The notes beneath the pieces were generated by a model. That model saw only the letters and a list, made by a program, of their open reading frames with translations, had not been told where the DNA came from and searched no databases. The position numbers and the translations under genes were made by a program. A DNA stretch of 64,000 bases. Source: Neomoorella carbonis. Its GTDB lineage: Bacteria; Bacillota; DSM-521; Neomoorellales; Neomoorellaceae. The stretch spans positions 682,001-746,000 of the forward strand of contig NZ_CP136420.1 in assembly GCF_045278715.1 (NCBI RefSeq), written 5' to 3'. The number at the start of each line of letters is the position of its first letter. Position 1 is the first letter of the stretch. Below, one piece after another: positions 1 through 8,389 of the stretch.

Positions 1-2454
1 CTCGAGGCCATTAACGGCAAAAAGCTCGGCGACCCCGAGAATCCCCTGCTCGTCTCCGTTCGTTCCGGGGCGCCCGTATCCATGCCCGGCATGATGGACA
101 CCATCCTGAACCTTGGTTTAAACGATGAGTCGGTCAAGGGCCTGGCCGCCCAGACAGGTGACGAGCGCTTTGCCCTGGACTGCTACCGCCGCTTCATCCA
201 GATGTTTGGCAATGTGGTCTTAGGGATAGAACATAACAATTTTGAAGCTGTCCTGGAAAAACATAAAGAGCGCCTGGGTGTCAAATTTGACAACGAGTTG
301 ACCCCGGAAGCTTTGCGCGAGGTTATTGCCGAGTACAAGGATGTCGTCAAGAGCCACAGCGGCCGCGACTTCCCCCAGGACCCCCGGGAACAGCTCTACA
401 TGGCCATCCGCGCCGTCTTCAACTCCTGGAACAACCCGCGGGCCATCGTCTACCGCAAGATCAATAAAATTGCCGATGACCTGGGCACCGCTGTCAACAT
501 CCAGACCATGGTCTTCGGCAACATGGGCTCCACCAGCGGCACCGGCGTGGCCTTTACCCGCAATCCGGCCACCGGCGAGAAGGGCGTCTACGGCGAATAT
601 CTCATCAACGCCCAGGGTGAAGACGTGGTGGCCGGCATCCGCACTCCCAAACCCATCAGCACCCTGAAAGAAGAGATGCCGGAAGTTTACCGCCAGTTTG
701 AAGATATCTGCCAGCTTCTGGAGAAGCACTACCGCGACATGCAGGATATCGAGTTTACCATTGAGAAAGGCAAGCTCTATATCCTCCAGACCCGCAACGG
801 TAAGCGTACGGCGGCCGCGGCCGTTAAAATCGCCGTCGATATGGTGAACGAAGGCCTGATTACCAAAGAAGAAGCGGTCCTCCGCGTCGACGCCGATCAA
901 TTAGGCCAGCTCATGCACCGCCGCATCGATCCGAAGGCGAAACTCGAAGTGGTGGCCAAAGGACTGCCGGCTTCTCCCGGCGCCGCCTCTGGCCAGGTGG
1001 TCTTCGACGCCGATGAAGCCGAAAAGATGGGCCTCGACGGCCAGAAGGTCATCCTGGTGCGTACCGAAACCACTCCGGATGATATCCACGGCATCGTCCA
1101 GGCCCAGGGAGTTCTCACAGCCCGGGGCGGCATGACCAGCCACGCGGCCGTGGTGGCCCGGGGCATGGGCAAACCGGCCGTTACCGGCTGCGACGCCATT
1201 AAGATTGACGTGGAAAACAAGCGCTTCTTTATCGGCGACTTGGTGGTAAAAGAAGGCGACATCATCTCCATAGATGGCTCCACCGGCAACGTCATGCTGG
1301 GTGAGGTCCCCCTGATTGACCCGCAGCTGACCGGTGAATTTGAAACCATCCTGGAGTGGGCCGATTCCTTCCGCCGGCTCAAAGTCCGCGCCAACGCCGA
1401 CACGCCGGAAGACGCCAGGAGGGCCCGGGAGTTCGGCGCCGAGGGCGTTGGTCTCTGCCGTACCGAGCACATGTTCATGCAGGTCGACCGCTTGCCCGTT
1501 GTCCAGGAGATGATCCTGGCCAAAACTAAAGAAGAACGCGAAGCGGCCCTGGCCAAACTCCTGCCCATGCAGCAGGGCGACTTCTACGGCATCTTAAAGG
1601 CCATGGAGGGCCTGCCGGTGACCATCCGCCTCCTCGACCCGCCCCTGCATGAGTTCCTGCCCAATATTGAAGAGCTGCTGGTGGATGTCACCCGGCTGCA
1701 GGCGACCAACGGCGATCCCAAAGAGCTGGAAGAAAAGCAGGCCCTCCTGCGCGAGGTGCGGGCGCGGCACGAATTCAACCCCATGCTGGGCCACCGCGGC
1801 TGCCGGTTAGGTATTACCTATCCGGAGATCTACGCCATGCAGGCCCGGGCCATTTTCCAGGCCGTCGCCCAGCTGGTCAAAGAAGGGATCAAGGTCCTGC
1901 CGGAAGTGGAGATCCCCCTGGTCATCCATGTCAACGAGTTAAAGCGCCTCCACGAGCTGGTGGATGAAGTGGCCGCGGCTGTTAAGAAAGAGACGGGCGT
2001 CGACTTCGAGTACAAAGTCGGCACCATGATCGAAATGCCGCGGGCCTGCGCCACGGCCGATGAAATCGCCAGGGAAGCCGAGTTCTTCTCCTTCGGCACC
2101 AACGACCTGACCCAGACCACCTTCGGCTTCAGCCGTGACGACGCTGAAGGCAAGTTCCTGCACCAGTATGTGGACGAAAAGATCCTGAAAGAAGATCCCT
2201 TCATCGTCCTCGACCGCGACGGCGTGGGCAAATTCATGAAGATGGCCGTGGAATTAGGCCGCAGCACCAATCCCAAGCTGGAAGTCGGTATCTGCGGCGA
2301 GCACGGCGGCGAACCCAGCTCGGTGGAGTTCTGCCACCAGATCGGCCTCAACTACGTCAGCTGCTCACCCTTCCGGGTGCCGGTAGCGAGACTCGCCGCC
2401 GCCCAAGCCGCGTTGAAAGAAAAGAAGGGCAAACTCGAGCAAAAGGGAGAATAA
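1..2454 (+). CDS. ppdK: Pyruvate phosphate dikinase, 5' end cut by window edge
   Basis: The reading frame is open from base 1, so the first ATG at 82 is internal and the N-terminal roughly 60-70 residues lie outside the window; 817 residues are visible. The enzyme interconverts pyruvate, ATP and phosphate with PEP, AMP and PPi in the cytoplasm. The N-terminal nucleotide-binding part shows RSGAPVSMPGMMDT at the start. The swivelling phosphohistidine domain has GGMTSHAAVVARG, with the catalytic His at visible residue 381. The C-terminal PEP-binding barrel ends with ICGEHGG, with the catalytic Cys at visible residue 765. In an acetogen it would serve gluconeogenesis or PPi-linked glycolysis. It is followed by its own terminator, so it is not in an operon with what follows. 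Confidence 0.97.
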   Translation, partial: LEAINGKKLGDPENPLLVSVRSGAPVSMPGMMDTILNLGLNDESVKGLAAQTGDERFALDCYRRFIQMFGNVVLGIEHNNFEAVLEKHKERLGVKFDNELTPEALREVIAEYKDVVKSHSGRDFPQDPREQLYMAIRAVFNSWNNPRAIVYRKINKIADDLGTAVNIQTMVFGNMGSTSGTGVAFTRNPATGEKGVYGEYLINAQGEDVVAGIRTPKPISTLKEEMPEVYRQFEDICQLLEKHYRDMQDIEFTIEKGKLYILQTRNGKRTAAAAVKIAVDMVNEGLITKEEAVLRVDADQLGQLMHRRIDPKAKLEVVAKGLPASPGAASGQVVFDADEAEKMGLDGQKVILVRTETTPDDIHGIVQAQGVLTARGGMTSHAAVVARGMGKPAVTGCDAIKIDVENKRFFIGDLVVKEGDIISIDGSTGNVMLGEVPLIDPQLTGEFETILEWADSFRRLKVRANADTPEDARRAREFGAEGVGLCRTEHMFMQVDRLPVVQEMILAKTKEEREAALAKLLPMQQGDFYGILKAMEGLPVTIRLLDPPLHEFLPNIEELLVDVTRLQATNGDPKELEEKQALLREVRARHEFNPMLGHRGCRLGITYPEIYAMQARAIFQAVAQLVKEGIKVLPEVEIPLVIHVNELKRLHELVDEVAAAVKKETGVDFEYKVGTMIEMPRACATADEIAREAEFFSFGTNDLTQTTFGFSRDDAEGKFLHQYVDEKILKEDPFIVLDRDGVGKFMKMAVELGRSTNPKLEVGICGEHGGEPSSVEFCHQIGLNYVSCSPFRVPVARLAAAQAALKEKKGKLEQKGE

Positions 2455-2483
2455 TTTAAGGAAGGATAAGAGAGTAAAATTAC

Positions 2484-2519
2484 AGGCTGCTGACTTTACA
2501 CCGGTCGGCAGCCTTTTTT
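2484..2519 (+). terminator. Rho-independent terminator of ppdK
   Basis: An 11-bp stem (2484-2494 with 2504-2514, one wobble pair) with a 9-nt loop runs directly into six T residues, 30 bp after the ppdK stop. Confidence 0.9.
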
Positions 2520-2626
2520 GATCTTATTACCATATACTGCCCCCACGGACCGAGCTTTTCGATGTAGCCGCTCCTTAGGGGTTGTTGCCAGGGTAACCGG
2601 CAACAAACAGCACAGATTAACTGGCA

Positions 2627-3046
2627 TCAATCACTGGTAGTTTCACGTAGTGCCAATAAAAATTCGGCTGGAGACAGTATACAGATACCCCTGTATTCTT
2701 TAAGTGGCCGTAGATGGCGGCTATCGCCGGTAATTATATATTTGGCTTCGCCTGCCATAGCACATTCCAAAAAGCGATTATCTGCCTCATCTTCATGGAT
2801 AACCTCCAGCCTGGTTCCAGGGGTAACCAGCCTGGTAATAGTTCGGAGTTCTTCTAGTGTCAGGCTAATCTGTTCATCGGTCCACCCAAATTTCCTTTTA
2901 AGAACTCCGCTCACTTCAGCAAGGATGTATTCTGAAATCAATAATTCAATCTCATTGTTTCTAGCCATGGCTATAATTTCTTCCGGCTTGCCGCCAAAAA
3001 GGAAGGCCGAAATATAAACGTTAGTATCGCAGACCACCTTAATCAT
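2627..3046 (-). CDS. PIN-domain toxin (COG1569-like)
   Basis: A 139-residue PIN-fold ribonuclease. It starts MIKVVCDTNVYISA with the first acidic residue in DTN, has the mid-domain acidic region ISEYILAEV, and the C-terminal acidic cluster DEADNRFLECA followed by YIITGDSRHL. These are the usual metal-binding positions of PIN nucleases, which cleave RNA as toxins. Its start overlaps the 3' end of the upstream ribbon-helix-helix gene by 8 bp, with a GGAAGG ribosome site inside that gene, indicating translational coupling. The pair is a type II toxin-antitoxin module by architecture; the RNA target is unknown. Confidence 0.9.
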   Translation of the reverse strand: MIKVVCDTNVYISAFLFGGKPEEIIAMARNNEIELLISEYILAEVSGVLKRKFGWTDEQISLTLEELRTITRLVTPGTRLEVIHEDEADNRFLECAMAGEAKYIITGDSRHLRPLKEYRGICILSPAEFLLALRETTSD

Positions 3047-3302
3047 TTCGGCCTTCCTTCCGCATCGAGTGGATTATTTCTTCAATATCGTTTTCATCTT
3101 TAAGTTGGTGCTGCCGGGCTGATTCCTGTCCCCATTTTCTAATATATTGCCAGCGCTTTTCGCTTTCTATATATCTGGTTATGGCCTCGCGGGCGAATTC
3201 TGCCTTAGTTTTGGCTTTTTCCCGTGCCATCTCCTCGAGATCTTTATACAAAGTAACCGGCAGGGAAATGTTTAAAATCCTTCTTTTGATCATTTCACCC
3301 AT
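3039..3302 (-). CDS. Ribbon-helix-helix antitoxin paired with PIN toxin
   Basis: An 87-residue protein with an N-terminal beta strand (KRRILNISLP) followed by two helices containing EEMAREKAKTKAEFAREAI, the CopG/Arc ribbon-helix-helix pattern. The acidic C-terminal tail probably wraps the toxin. The ATG at 3302 is chosen because GGAGG ends 8 bp upstream; a TTG at 3323 would lie upstream of that ribosome site. A small palindrome just upstream (3317-3333) is a likely operator for autorepression. Confidence 0.85.
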   Translation of the reverse strand: MGEMIKRRILNISLPVTLYKDLEEMAREKAKTKAEFAREAITRYIESEKRWQYIRKWGQESARQHQLKDENDIEEIIHSMRKEGRND

Positions 3303-3316
3303 GGTTAATACCCTCC

Positions 3317-3368
3317 GTAACAAAAATGGTTACAACTAAATACTAACTTGCAGGCCATAGATTGTCAA
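3317..3368 (-). promoter_or_regulatory. Promoter and operator of the PIN/RHH module
   Basis: On the minus strand there is a consensus TTGACA -35 box (3363-3368), a 17-bp spacer and a TAGTAT -10 box (3340-3345). Downstream, GTAAC-N7-GTTAC (3317-3333) is a short palindrome overlapping the expected start of transcription, a natural operator for the antitoxin. Assignment is by position only. Confidence 0.65.
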
Positions 3369-3501
3369 TCAAACGGCATCTTATCATGAGCTAAAATTTA
3401 TTTAAAAAAATTTTATGAACCAGCAGGAGATGTTCGATATTTAGCGAATATATTATAGCGACAGAACATAAAAGAACAAAACAGCACATTATGGAGGCTT
3501 T

Positions 3502-4266
3502 ATGATCTCCGCCCAGCGCCGTAAAATCATTATCGATAAAATTAACTCAGGTATGCCATTGAGTGTAAGCGAGCTCAGCCGGGAACTGGGAGTATCGCCG
3601 ATGACCATCCGCCGGGATCTTAGCAGCCTGGAAAAAGAGGGCCTCCTCACCCGTACCCATGGCGGAGCGGTCCCTGTAGGCGGGGGCAGTGAAGAAGAGC
3701 CTTCCTTCGATGAAAAGCTCAACCGGTTCCCTGCGGAAAAGCTGGCCATCGCCCGTAAGGCGGCGGAACTGATCAAAGACGGCGACACCATACTTCTCAA
3801 TGCCGGCACCACGGTAACAGCCCTGGCCCGGTTGCTTAAAGACCGCCAGAATTTAACGGTAGTTACCAACACCGTCAACATTGCCATGGAACTTGCACAG
3901 AGCGAAGGTATCAACCTGGTCCTGACGGGAGGCAATATGCGGACCAGATCTTATGCCATGGTGGGTACTCTGACGGAAAGGGTGCTGCGGGAGATTCATG
4001 TCCAGAAAGCTTTTTTAGGTGTCAATGGCATCAGCATCGAACACGGCCTGACGACGCCCAATATGACTGAAGCTCATACCAACAGCTTAATGATTAAAGC
4101 GGCTGATGAAATAATAGTCCTGGCCGACCATTCCAAAATCGGCCGGGTGACATTATCGCGCTTTGCCCCCATTGAAGCAGTATCTACCCTTATCACCGAC
4201 AGGGCCGCCCCGCCGGATTTCATTGAAGAACTGGTCAGGCGCGGTATTGAAGTAATCGTTGTTTAA
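3502..4266 (+). CDS. DeoR-family sugar-operon repressor
   Basis: 254 residues, the normal DeoR length. The N-terminal winged helix-turn-helix (about 1-57) begins MISAQRRKIIIDKI and carries the family signature VSELSRELGVSPMTIRRDL followed by RTHGGAV. The C-terminal DeoRC sugar-phosphate sensor (about 75-230) has DGDTILLNAGTT and the ADHSKIG segment. TATGGAGG sits just before the ATG. It heads a same-strand run of sugar kinase, aldolase, isomerase and PfkB kinase genes, so it most likely represses that cassette and is relieved by a sugar phosphate. Upstream, repeated GAACA-A-rich words at about 3460-3482 resemble sites used by DeoR proteins; this is unproven. Confidence 0.93.
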   Translation: MISAQRRKIIIDKINSGMPLSVSELSRELGVSPMTIRRDLSSLEKEGLLTRTHGGAVPVGGGSEEEPSFDEKLNRFPAEKLAIARKAAELIKDGDTILLNAGTTVTALARLLKDRQNLTVVTNTVNIAMELAQSEGINLVLTGGNMRTRSYAMVGTLTERVLREIHVQKAFLGVNGISIEHGLTTPNMTEAHTNSLMIKAADEIIVLADHSKIGRVTLSRFAPIEAVSTLITDRAAPPDFIEELVRRGIEVIVV

Positions 4267-4316
4267 GCCGGTAAAAGCCTGCCGGCGAACGGAAAGGCAA
4301 GAGGGGGAACTACACT

Positions 4317-5309
4317 ATGTCGCAATATGTTGCCGGGGTTGACGTTGGCGGAACTAAGATAGCGGCCATATTGATGGATGCGGCGGGGCGGACCGGAGCC
4401 TGGATAACCTGGCCGACGGAAGCGGCCGGCGGTCCGGGTGGAGTTATCGAGCGAATTATTGCTTTAATTAAATTCATAATGGAACAAAATGGCATAACAG
4501 AGCAACAATTACTGGGCATTGGCCTGGGCGTGCCCGGGCTGGTAAACAGCCGGGAGGGCAAATCGGTTTTTTCACCCAATCTGCCGGGCTGGCGGGATAT
4601 TCCTGTGGCTGCAATGGTAGGCCGGGGAATTGGTGTCCCGGTTATTATCGACAACGACGTGCGCATGGCCGCCTGGGGAGAAAAGCTGCTGGGCGCCGGG
4701 CGGGGGTGGGATGACGTCATCTGTTTGACCCTGGGTACGGGCATAGGTTCCGGCATCTTTATCCAGGGTAAAATGTTCAAGGGCCGCGACGAAAGCGCCG
4801 GCGAAATAGGCCACGTAACGGTGGAAAAAGACGGGCCCCGTTGCAGCTGCGGTAATTTAGGCTGCCTGGAGATGTATGCCTCCGGCCGGGGTATCGCCCG
4901 TCTGGCAAGGGAAGCCCTGGAACAGGCCGGTTCGAGTTTGCTGCTGGAACTGGCGGGTGGCGATGCGGGCAGCATCACCGCCGCTACCGTCTGCCAGGCG
5001 GCAAGCCAGGGCGATCACCTGGCGCAGCAGGTTGTGGCAAAAGCGGCCATGTACCTGGGCATCGCCCTGGCCGGCCTGGCGAATATCCTCAACCCCCAGC
5101 GGATCGTCCTGGGAGGCGGGGTCATGGGCGCGGGGGAACTGCTGCTGGAGCCGGTGCGGCGGGCGGTCCGGGAACGAGCCATGCCTCTGAACCGGGAAGT
5201 TGAAATAGTAACCGCTGAGCTGGGTGAGCGGGCCGGGGCCATCGGGGCAGCGGCCCTGGCCAGGCAGGAATTCATACTGGGAGAGGGTAGGTCAAAATGG
5301 ATCTGGTAA
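4317..5309 (+). CDS. ROK-family sugar kinase
   Basis: 330 residues. The phosphate-binding loop DVGGTKIAA is at residues 9-17, the catalytic aspartate is in the IDNDVRMAAWGE segment (about D114), LGTGIGSG at 139-146, and the ROK zinc site is GH at 165-166 plus C176, C178 and C183 (CSCGNLGCLEMYASG). ROK kinases phosphorylate hexoses such as glucose, mannose, allose or amino sugars at C6. The gene is 50 bp after the DeoR gene and its end overlaps the aldolase start by 13 bp. The substrate cannot be read from the sequence; an intracellular, non-PTS sugar is implied by the importer downstream. Confidence 0.93.
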   Translation: MSQYVAGVDVGGTKIAAILMDAAGRTGAWITWPTEAAGGPGGVIERIIALIKFIMEQNGITEQQLLGIGLGVPGLVNSREGKSVFSPNLPGWRDIPVAAMVGRGIGVPVIIDNDVRMAAWGEKLLGAGRGWDDVICLTLGTGIGSGIFIQGKMFKGRDESAGEIGHVTVEKDGPRCSCGNLGCLEMYASGRGIARLAREALEQAGSSLLLELAGGDAGSITAATVCQAASQGDHLAQQVVAKAAMYLGIALAGLANILNPQRIVLGGGVMGAGELLLEPVRRAVRERAMPLNREVEIVTAELGERAGAIGAAALARQEFILGEGRSKWIW

Positions 5310-6160
5310 ATCCCCGCGAAATGCTGATAGAAGCCCGGCGTGGCGGTTACGCCGTCGGCGCCTTTAACATCCATAACCTGGAAACCCTTCAAGCTGTGGC
5401 GGAAGCCGCCGCCGAAGCCGCAGCCCCGGTGATTCTCCAGGCGACCCCGGGGACGGTTAAATATGTCGGCGCCGATTACCTGGTGGCCATGGCCAGGGTG
5501 GCGGCCAGGCGGTCCGGCGTGCCCGTAGCCCTGCACCTGGACCACGCCACCGATATCGACCTCATCGGCGCCTGCCTGGAGGCAGGTTTCACCTCCGTCA
5601 TGTTCGACGGTTCAACCCTGCCCCTGGAAGAAAACATCGCCCGCACCCGCCAGGTGGCCGCCATGGCCCGTGTCAGAGGTGCGGCCGTGGAAGCCGAACT
5701 GGGCCGCCTGGGCGGCCGGGAGGACGATCTCTTCGTTGACGAAGCCACAGTCAATTACACCGACCCGGAAGAGGCGGAACTGTTTGCCGGAGCCACCGGG
5801 ATCGATTCCCTGGCCGTGGCCATCGGCACCGCCCACGGCGTTTACCGCGGCGAGCCGCACCTTGATTTCGACCGACTGAAAACGATAGCCGCCCGCCTGA
5901 ATCTGCCCCTGGTCCTCCACGGTGCCTCCGGGCTGCCCGATGCGCATGTAACCCGCTGCATCGCCCTAGGCATATGCAAGGTTAATATCGCCACCGAGCT
6001 GAAGCTGGCCCTGGCCGCCAGTTTAAGGGCCACCCTGGCCGCCCGCCCGGAAGAGACGGACCCGCGTCATTACTTCACCCCGGCGCGCCGGGCGGTAAAA
6101 GAAGTAGCCCTGGGAAAAATGCGCCTCTTCGGCGCCGCCGGTCGCGCCCGGGGCAACTGA
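5297..6160 (+). CDS. Class II (zinc) ketose-bisphosphate aldolase, GatY/KbaY/Fba type
   Basis: 287 residues, a full-length class II aldolase barrel. The catalytic Asp82 and zinc ligand His83 lie in HLDHATD; the other zinc ligands are His180 (GTAHGVYRG) and His208 (LHGASGLP). NIATEL near the C-terminus binds substrate phosphate. It cleaves a ketose 1,6-bisphosphate (fructose or tagatose) or a related 1-deoxy or sulfo-ketose phosphate into triose units. It overlaps the ROK kinase gene and is followed by an SIS isomerase and PfkB kinase, so it is the last step of this cassette. Whether fructose or tagatose is used cannot be settled here. Confidence 0.93.
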   Translation: MDLVNPREMLIEARRGGYAVGAFNIHNLETLQAVAEAAAEAAAPVILQATPGTVKYVGADYLVAMARVAARRSGVPVALHLDHATDIDLIGACLEAGFTSVMFDGSTLPLEENIARTRQVAAMARVRGAAVEAELGRLGGREDDLFVDEATVNYTDPEEAELFAGATGIDSLAVAIGTAHGVYRGEPHLDFDRLKTIAARLNLPLVLHGASGLPDAHVTRCIALGICKVNIATELKLALAASLRATLAARPEETDPRHYFTPARRAVKEVALGKMRLFGAAGRARGN

Positions 6161-6207
6161 GCCTTTTTACCACTTCTTACATCACCCATAAGGAGAGGAT
6201 TGCCGCA

Positions 6208-7281
6208 ATGTACATCGACCTCGACGATCTTAAAGCCTTACAACAACTGGACAGCGCCGGAGCCCTGCGAGATACCGTCGACTACTCCCGCCAGTTTGCC
6301 GAAGGCTGGGAACTGGCCCAGGAATGGCCGCAAAATTTACCGGCCGGGGAAATACGTAAAATTATTATTCTGGCCACCGGCGGCGGTTCGGCAGCCAGCG
6401 TCAGCCTATTACAATCCTATCTCTTTGACGAATTGCGGGTCCCAATGGTCTTGAATCAGGGCTATACCATCCCGGCCTGGGTTGACGCCAGCACCCTGGC
6501 GGTTGTCGTCAGCCATTCGGGCAATACCGAAGAGATTTTAAGCGCCTACACCATGGCCGTAAACGCAGGTGCGCAGATTGCCGTAATCACTGCTGGGGGA
6601 CAGCTGCAGGCCCTGGCCGGGGAGAAGGGGCACACTTGCCTCCTTGTTCCCGGCGGCATGATGCCCCGCATCGCCCTGGGATATATTTTCCTGCCCCTGC
6701 TGGGACTGCTCCAGCGCCTGGGCCTGGTGCCGGATAAAACAGCGGAGGTAAAAGAAACCATCGCCCTGCTTAAAGATTTGGCCGGCTGCTATGGCCCCGA
6801 AGTTCCGGCTAAGGATAACCTGGCCAAAACTATGGCCATGGAAATGGACGGCTATATCCCGGTCATTTACGGGTCCCTGCCCCTTACTGACGCCATCGCC
6901 TGGCGCTGGAAAAACCAGATGGGAGAAAATAGCAAGTTAATCGCCATGTTCAATGCCATCCCCAGCCTGCACCATGACGAGGTCGTCGGCTGGGACGCCC
7001 CAAGCGCCTACTTAAAGCACTTTTACTTTACCTTCTTACGGGATGCCGAGGACAGCGAGAAAATCAGGCGGCGCATGGCCACCTCCCAGGAGATCCTGAG
7101 GCGCCGGGCCGCCGGAGTAAGGGAAGTCAGCTCCCACGGACATTCCCGCCTGGCACGTCTCTTCTCCCTTGTTTACCTGGGCGACTTCATCACCCTGTAC
7201 CTGGCCCTGGCCCGGGGCGTTGATCCGACCCCGGTGGAGGTCATCGACCTGTTCAAAAGGAAAATGGCAGCAGGGGAATAA
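6208..7281 (+). CDS. SIS-domain sugar-phosphate isomerase (PGI/PMI type)
   Basis: 357 residues with two SIS domains. The first has ATGGGSAASVS (about 56-66) and SHSGNTEEI, the sugar-phosphate loop. The second has FNAIPSLHHDEVVGW, close to the motif of bifunctional phosphoglucose/phosphomannose isomerases, with the His/Glu pair used for ring opening and proton transfer. It would convert the hexose 6-phosphate made by the ROK kinase into a ketose 6-phosphate. GGAGAGGA sits 8 bp before the ATG. A specialised aldose substrate other than glucose or mannose is possible. Confidence 0.85.
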   Translation: MYIDLDDLKALQQLDSAGALRDTVDYSRQFAEGWELAQEWPQNLPAGEIRKIIILATGGGSAASVSLLQSYLFDELRVPMVLNQGYTIPAWVDASTLAVVVSHSGNTEEILSAYTMAVNAGAQIAVITAGGQLQALAGEKGHTCLLVPGGMMPRIALGYIFLPLLGLLQRLGLVPDKTAEVKETIALLKDLAGCYGPEVPAKDNLAKTMAMEMDGYIPVIYGSLPLTDAIAWRWKNQMGENSKLIAMFNAIPSLHHDEVVGWDAPSAYLKHFYFTFLRDAEDSEKIRRRMATSQEILRRRAAGVREVSSHGHSRLARLFSLVYLGDFITLYLALARGVDPTPVEVIDLFKRKMAAGE

Positions 7282-7287
7282 TGACGC

Positions 7288-8217
7288 ATGATCACCACGG
7301 TTACCGTTAATACGGCCATAGATAAGACATATATCGTGGAAAATTTTGGTCTTAACGGTGTCTTCCGCGTCCAGCGCGTCATGGCCCAGGCCGGCGGCAA
7401 GGGGCTGAACGTAGCCAGGGTGGTAAAAGCTTTAGGAGAGGAGGTGGTTGCTACCGGGTTTATCGGCGGCTACAATGGAATGTTTATTAAGGAGTGTCTG
7501 GTAGCAGAGGGGCTTAACGGCGATTTTGTAACCATAGGCGGGGAATCACGCATATGCCTGAACGTCCTGGACCCGGCGGGCAGGTCCCAGACCGAACTTT
7601 TAGAGCCGGGGCCGGAGATCACCGCTCAAGAAGCGGAAAAGTTGAAGGAAAAGGTGAGGAGCTTAGCTCGCCTAAGCCAGGTGGTTACTTTATCGGGTAG
7701 CCTGGCCAGGGGCCTGCCCCCTGATTATTACGCCCAGATAATCAAAATAGTACACCGGGAAGGGGCTAAGGTTATTCTTGACTCCAGTGGGGAGGCCTTG
7801 AAAGAAGGGCTGAAAGCCGGACCTTACATGGTCAAGCCCAACCTTCAGGAAGCCGAATCTCTAGCCGGAAAACGGTTAGCGGATGAAGAGGCGCGCAAGG
7901 AATTTTTAAGGGGGCTTTTAGGGGCAGGTGTGAAGGTTGCGGTGCTCTCTTTAGGGGAAGCCGGAGCCCTTTTTGGAACAGTGGGAGGCTTCTTCCGGGT
8001 GGTGCCTCCTGGGGTTCAGACGGTGAATACCGTAGGCTGTGGAGATGCCTTTGTAGCCGGCTTCGCCGTAGGCCTGGCGCGGGGCCAGGGTATAAAACAA
8101 GCCGTTCGCTTAGGTACCGCGGCGGCGGCCGCCAGCGCTGCCAGCTGGAAGGCGGGTGAATGTCGGAGGGAACAGATACCAGAGTTGGAGTTAAATGTAC
8201 AGGTGTTTGAGGTCTAA
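7288..8217 (+). CDS. PfkB-family hexose kinase (1-phosphofructokinase / tagatose-6-phosphate kinase type)
   Basis: 309 residues. The N-terminal substrate region carries VTVNTAIDKTY and AGGKGLNVARV (about 35-45). The C-terminal ATP and anion-hole motif is NTVGCGDAFVAGF, with catalytic Asp253. This is the FruK/LacC branch of PfkB kinases, which add the second phosphate to a ketose phosphate ahead of aldol cleavage. It follows the isomerase by 6 bp in the same operon. Together with the ROK kinase, isomerase and aldolase it completes a private upper glycolysis. Confidence 0.92.
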   Translation: MITTVTVNTAIDKTYIVENFGLNGVFRVQRVMAQAGGKGLNVARVVKALGEEVVATGFIGGYNGMFIKECLVAEGLNGDFVTIGGESRICLNVLDPAGRSQTELLEPGPEITAQEAEKLKEKVRSLARLSQVVTLSGSLARGLPPDYYAQIIKIVHREGAKVILDSSGEALKEGLKAGPYMVKPNLQEAESLAGKRLADEEARKEFLRGLLGAGVKVAVLSLGEAGALFGTVGGFFRVVPPGVQTVNTVGCGDAFVAGFAVGLARGQGIKQAVRLGTAAAAASAASWKAGECRREQIPELELNVQVFEV

Positions 8218-8314
8218 GAGGGATGTTTCTTCTTTAGAAGTGCAAGGCAATTTCAATTTAGTAAAATATAACAGGCGATGCATAAAAGGAGTTAAAACCA
8301 AGGCTGTCTAACCT

Positions 8315-8354
8315 TATGGTTAAATTCCTAAAAGGAAGCCATAGCTTAACCATA
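8315..8354. promoter_or_regulatory. Nested inverted repeat upstream of the importer/GRE operon
   Basis: TATGGTTAA at 8315-8323 is exactly mirrored by TTAACCATA at 8346-8354, with a second small palindrome (TTCCT/AGGAA, 8325-8337) inside. It lies 36 bp before the solute-binding protein start in the 172-bp gap between the two sugar operons. It could be a regulator-binding site or an RNA hairpin; the sequence alone does not decide. Confidence 0.45.
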
Positions 8355-8389
8355 CGGAGTGAAATTTTGCAAAGAAGGAGGATTATTCT

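Noticed and set aside
220..2351. Several long open frames on the strand opposite ppdK
   Set aside because: They have no ribosome sites, encode low-complexity Ala/Gly/Arg-rich sequence and lie fully within a well-supported gene; typical shadows of high-GC coding DNA. The same applies to opposite-strand frames over dnaG, nagA, ade, rpoD, macB and the mqn genes.
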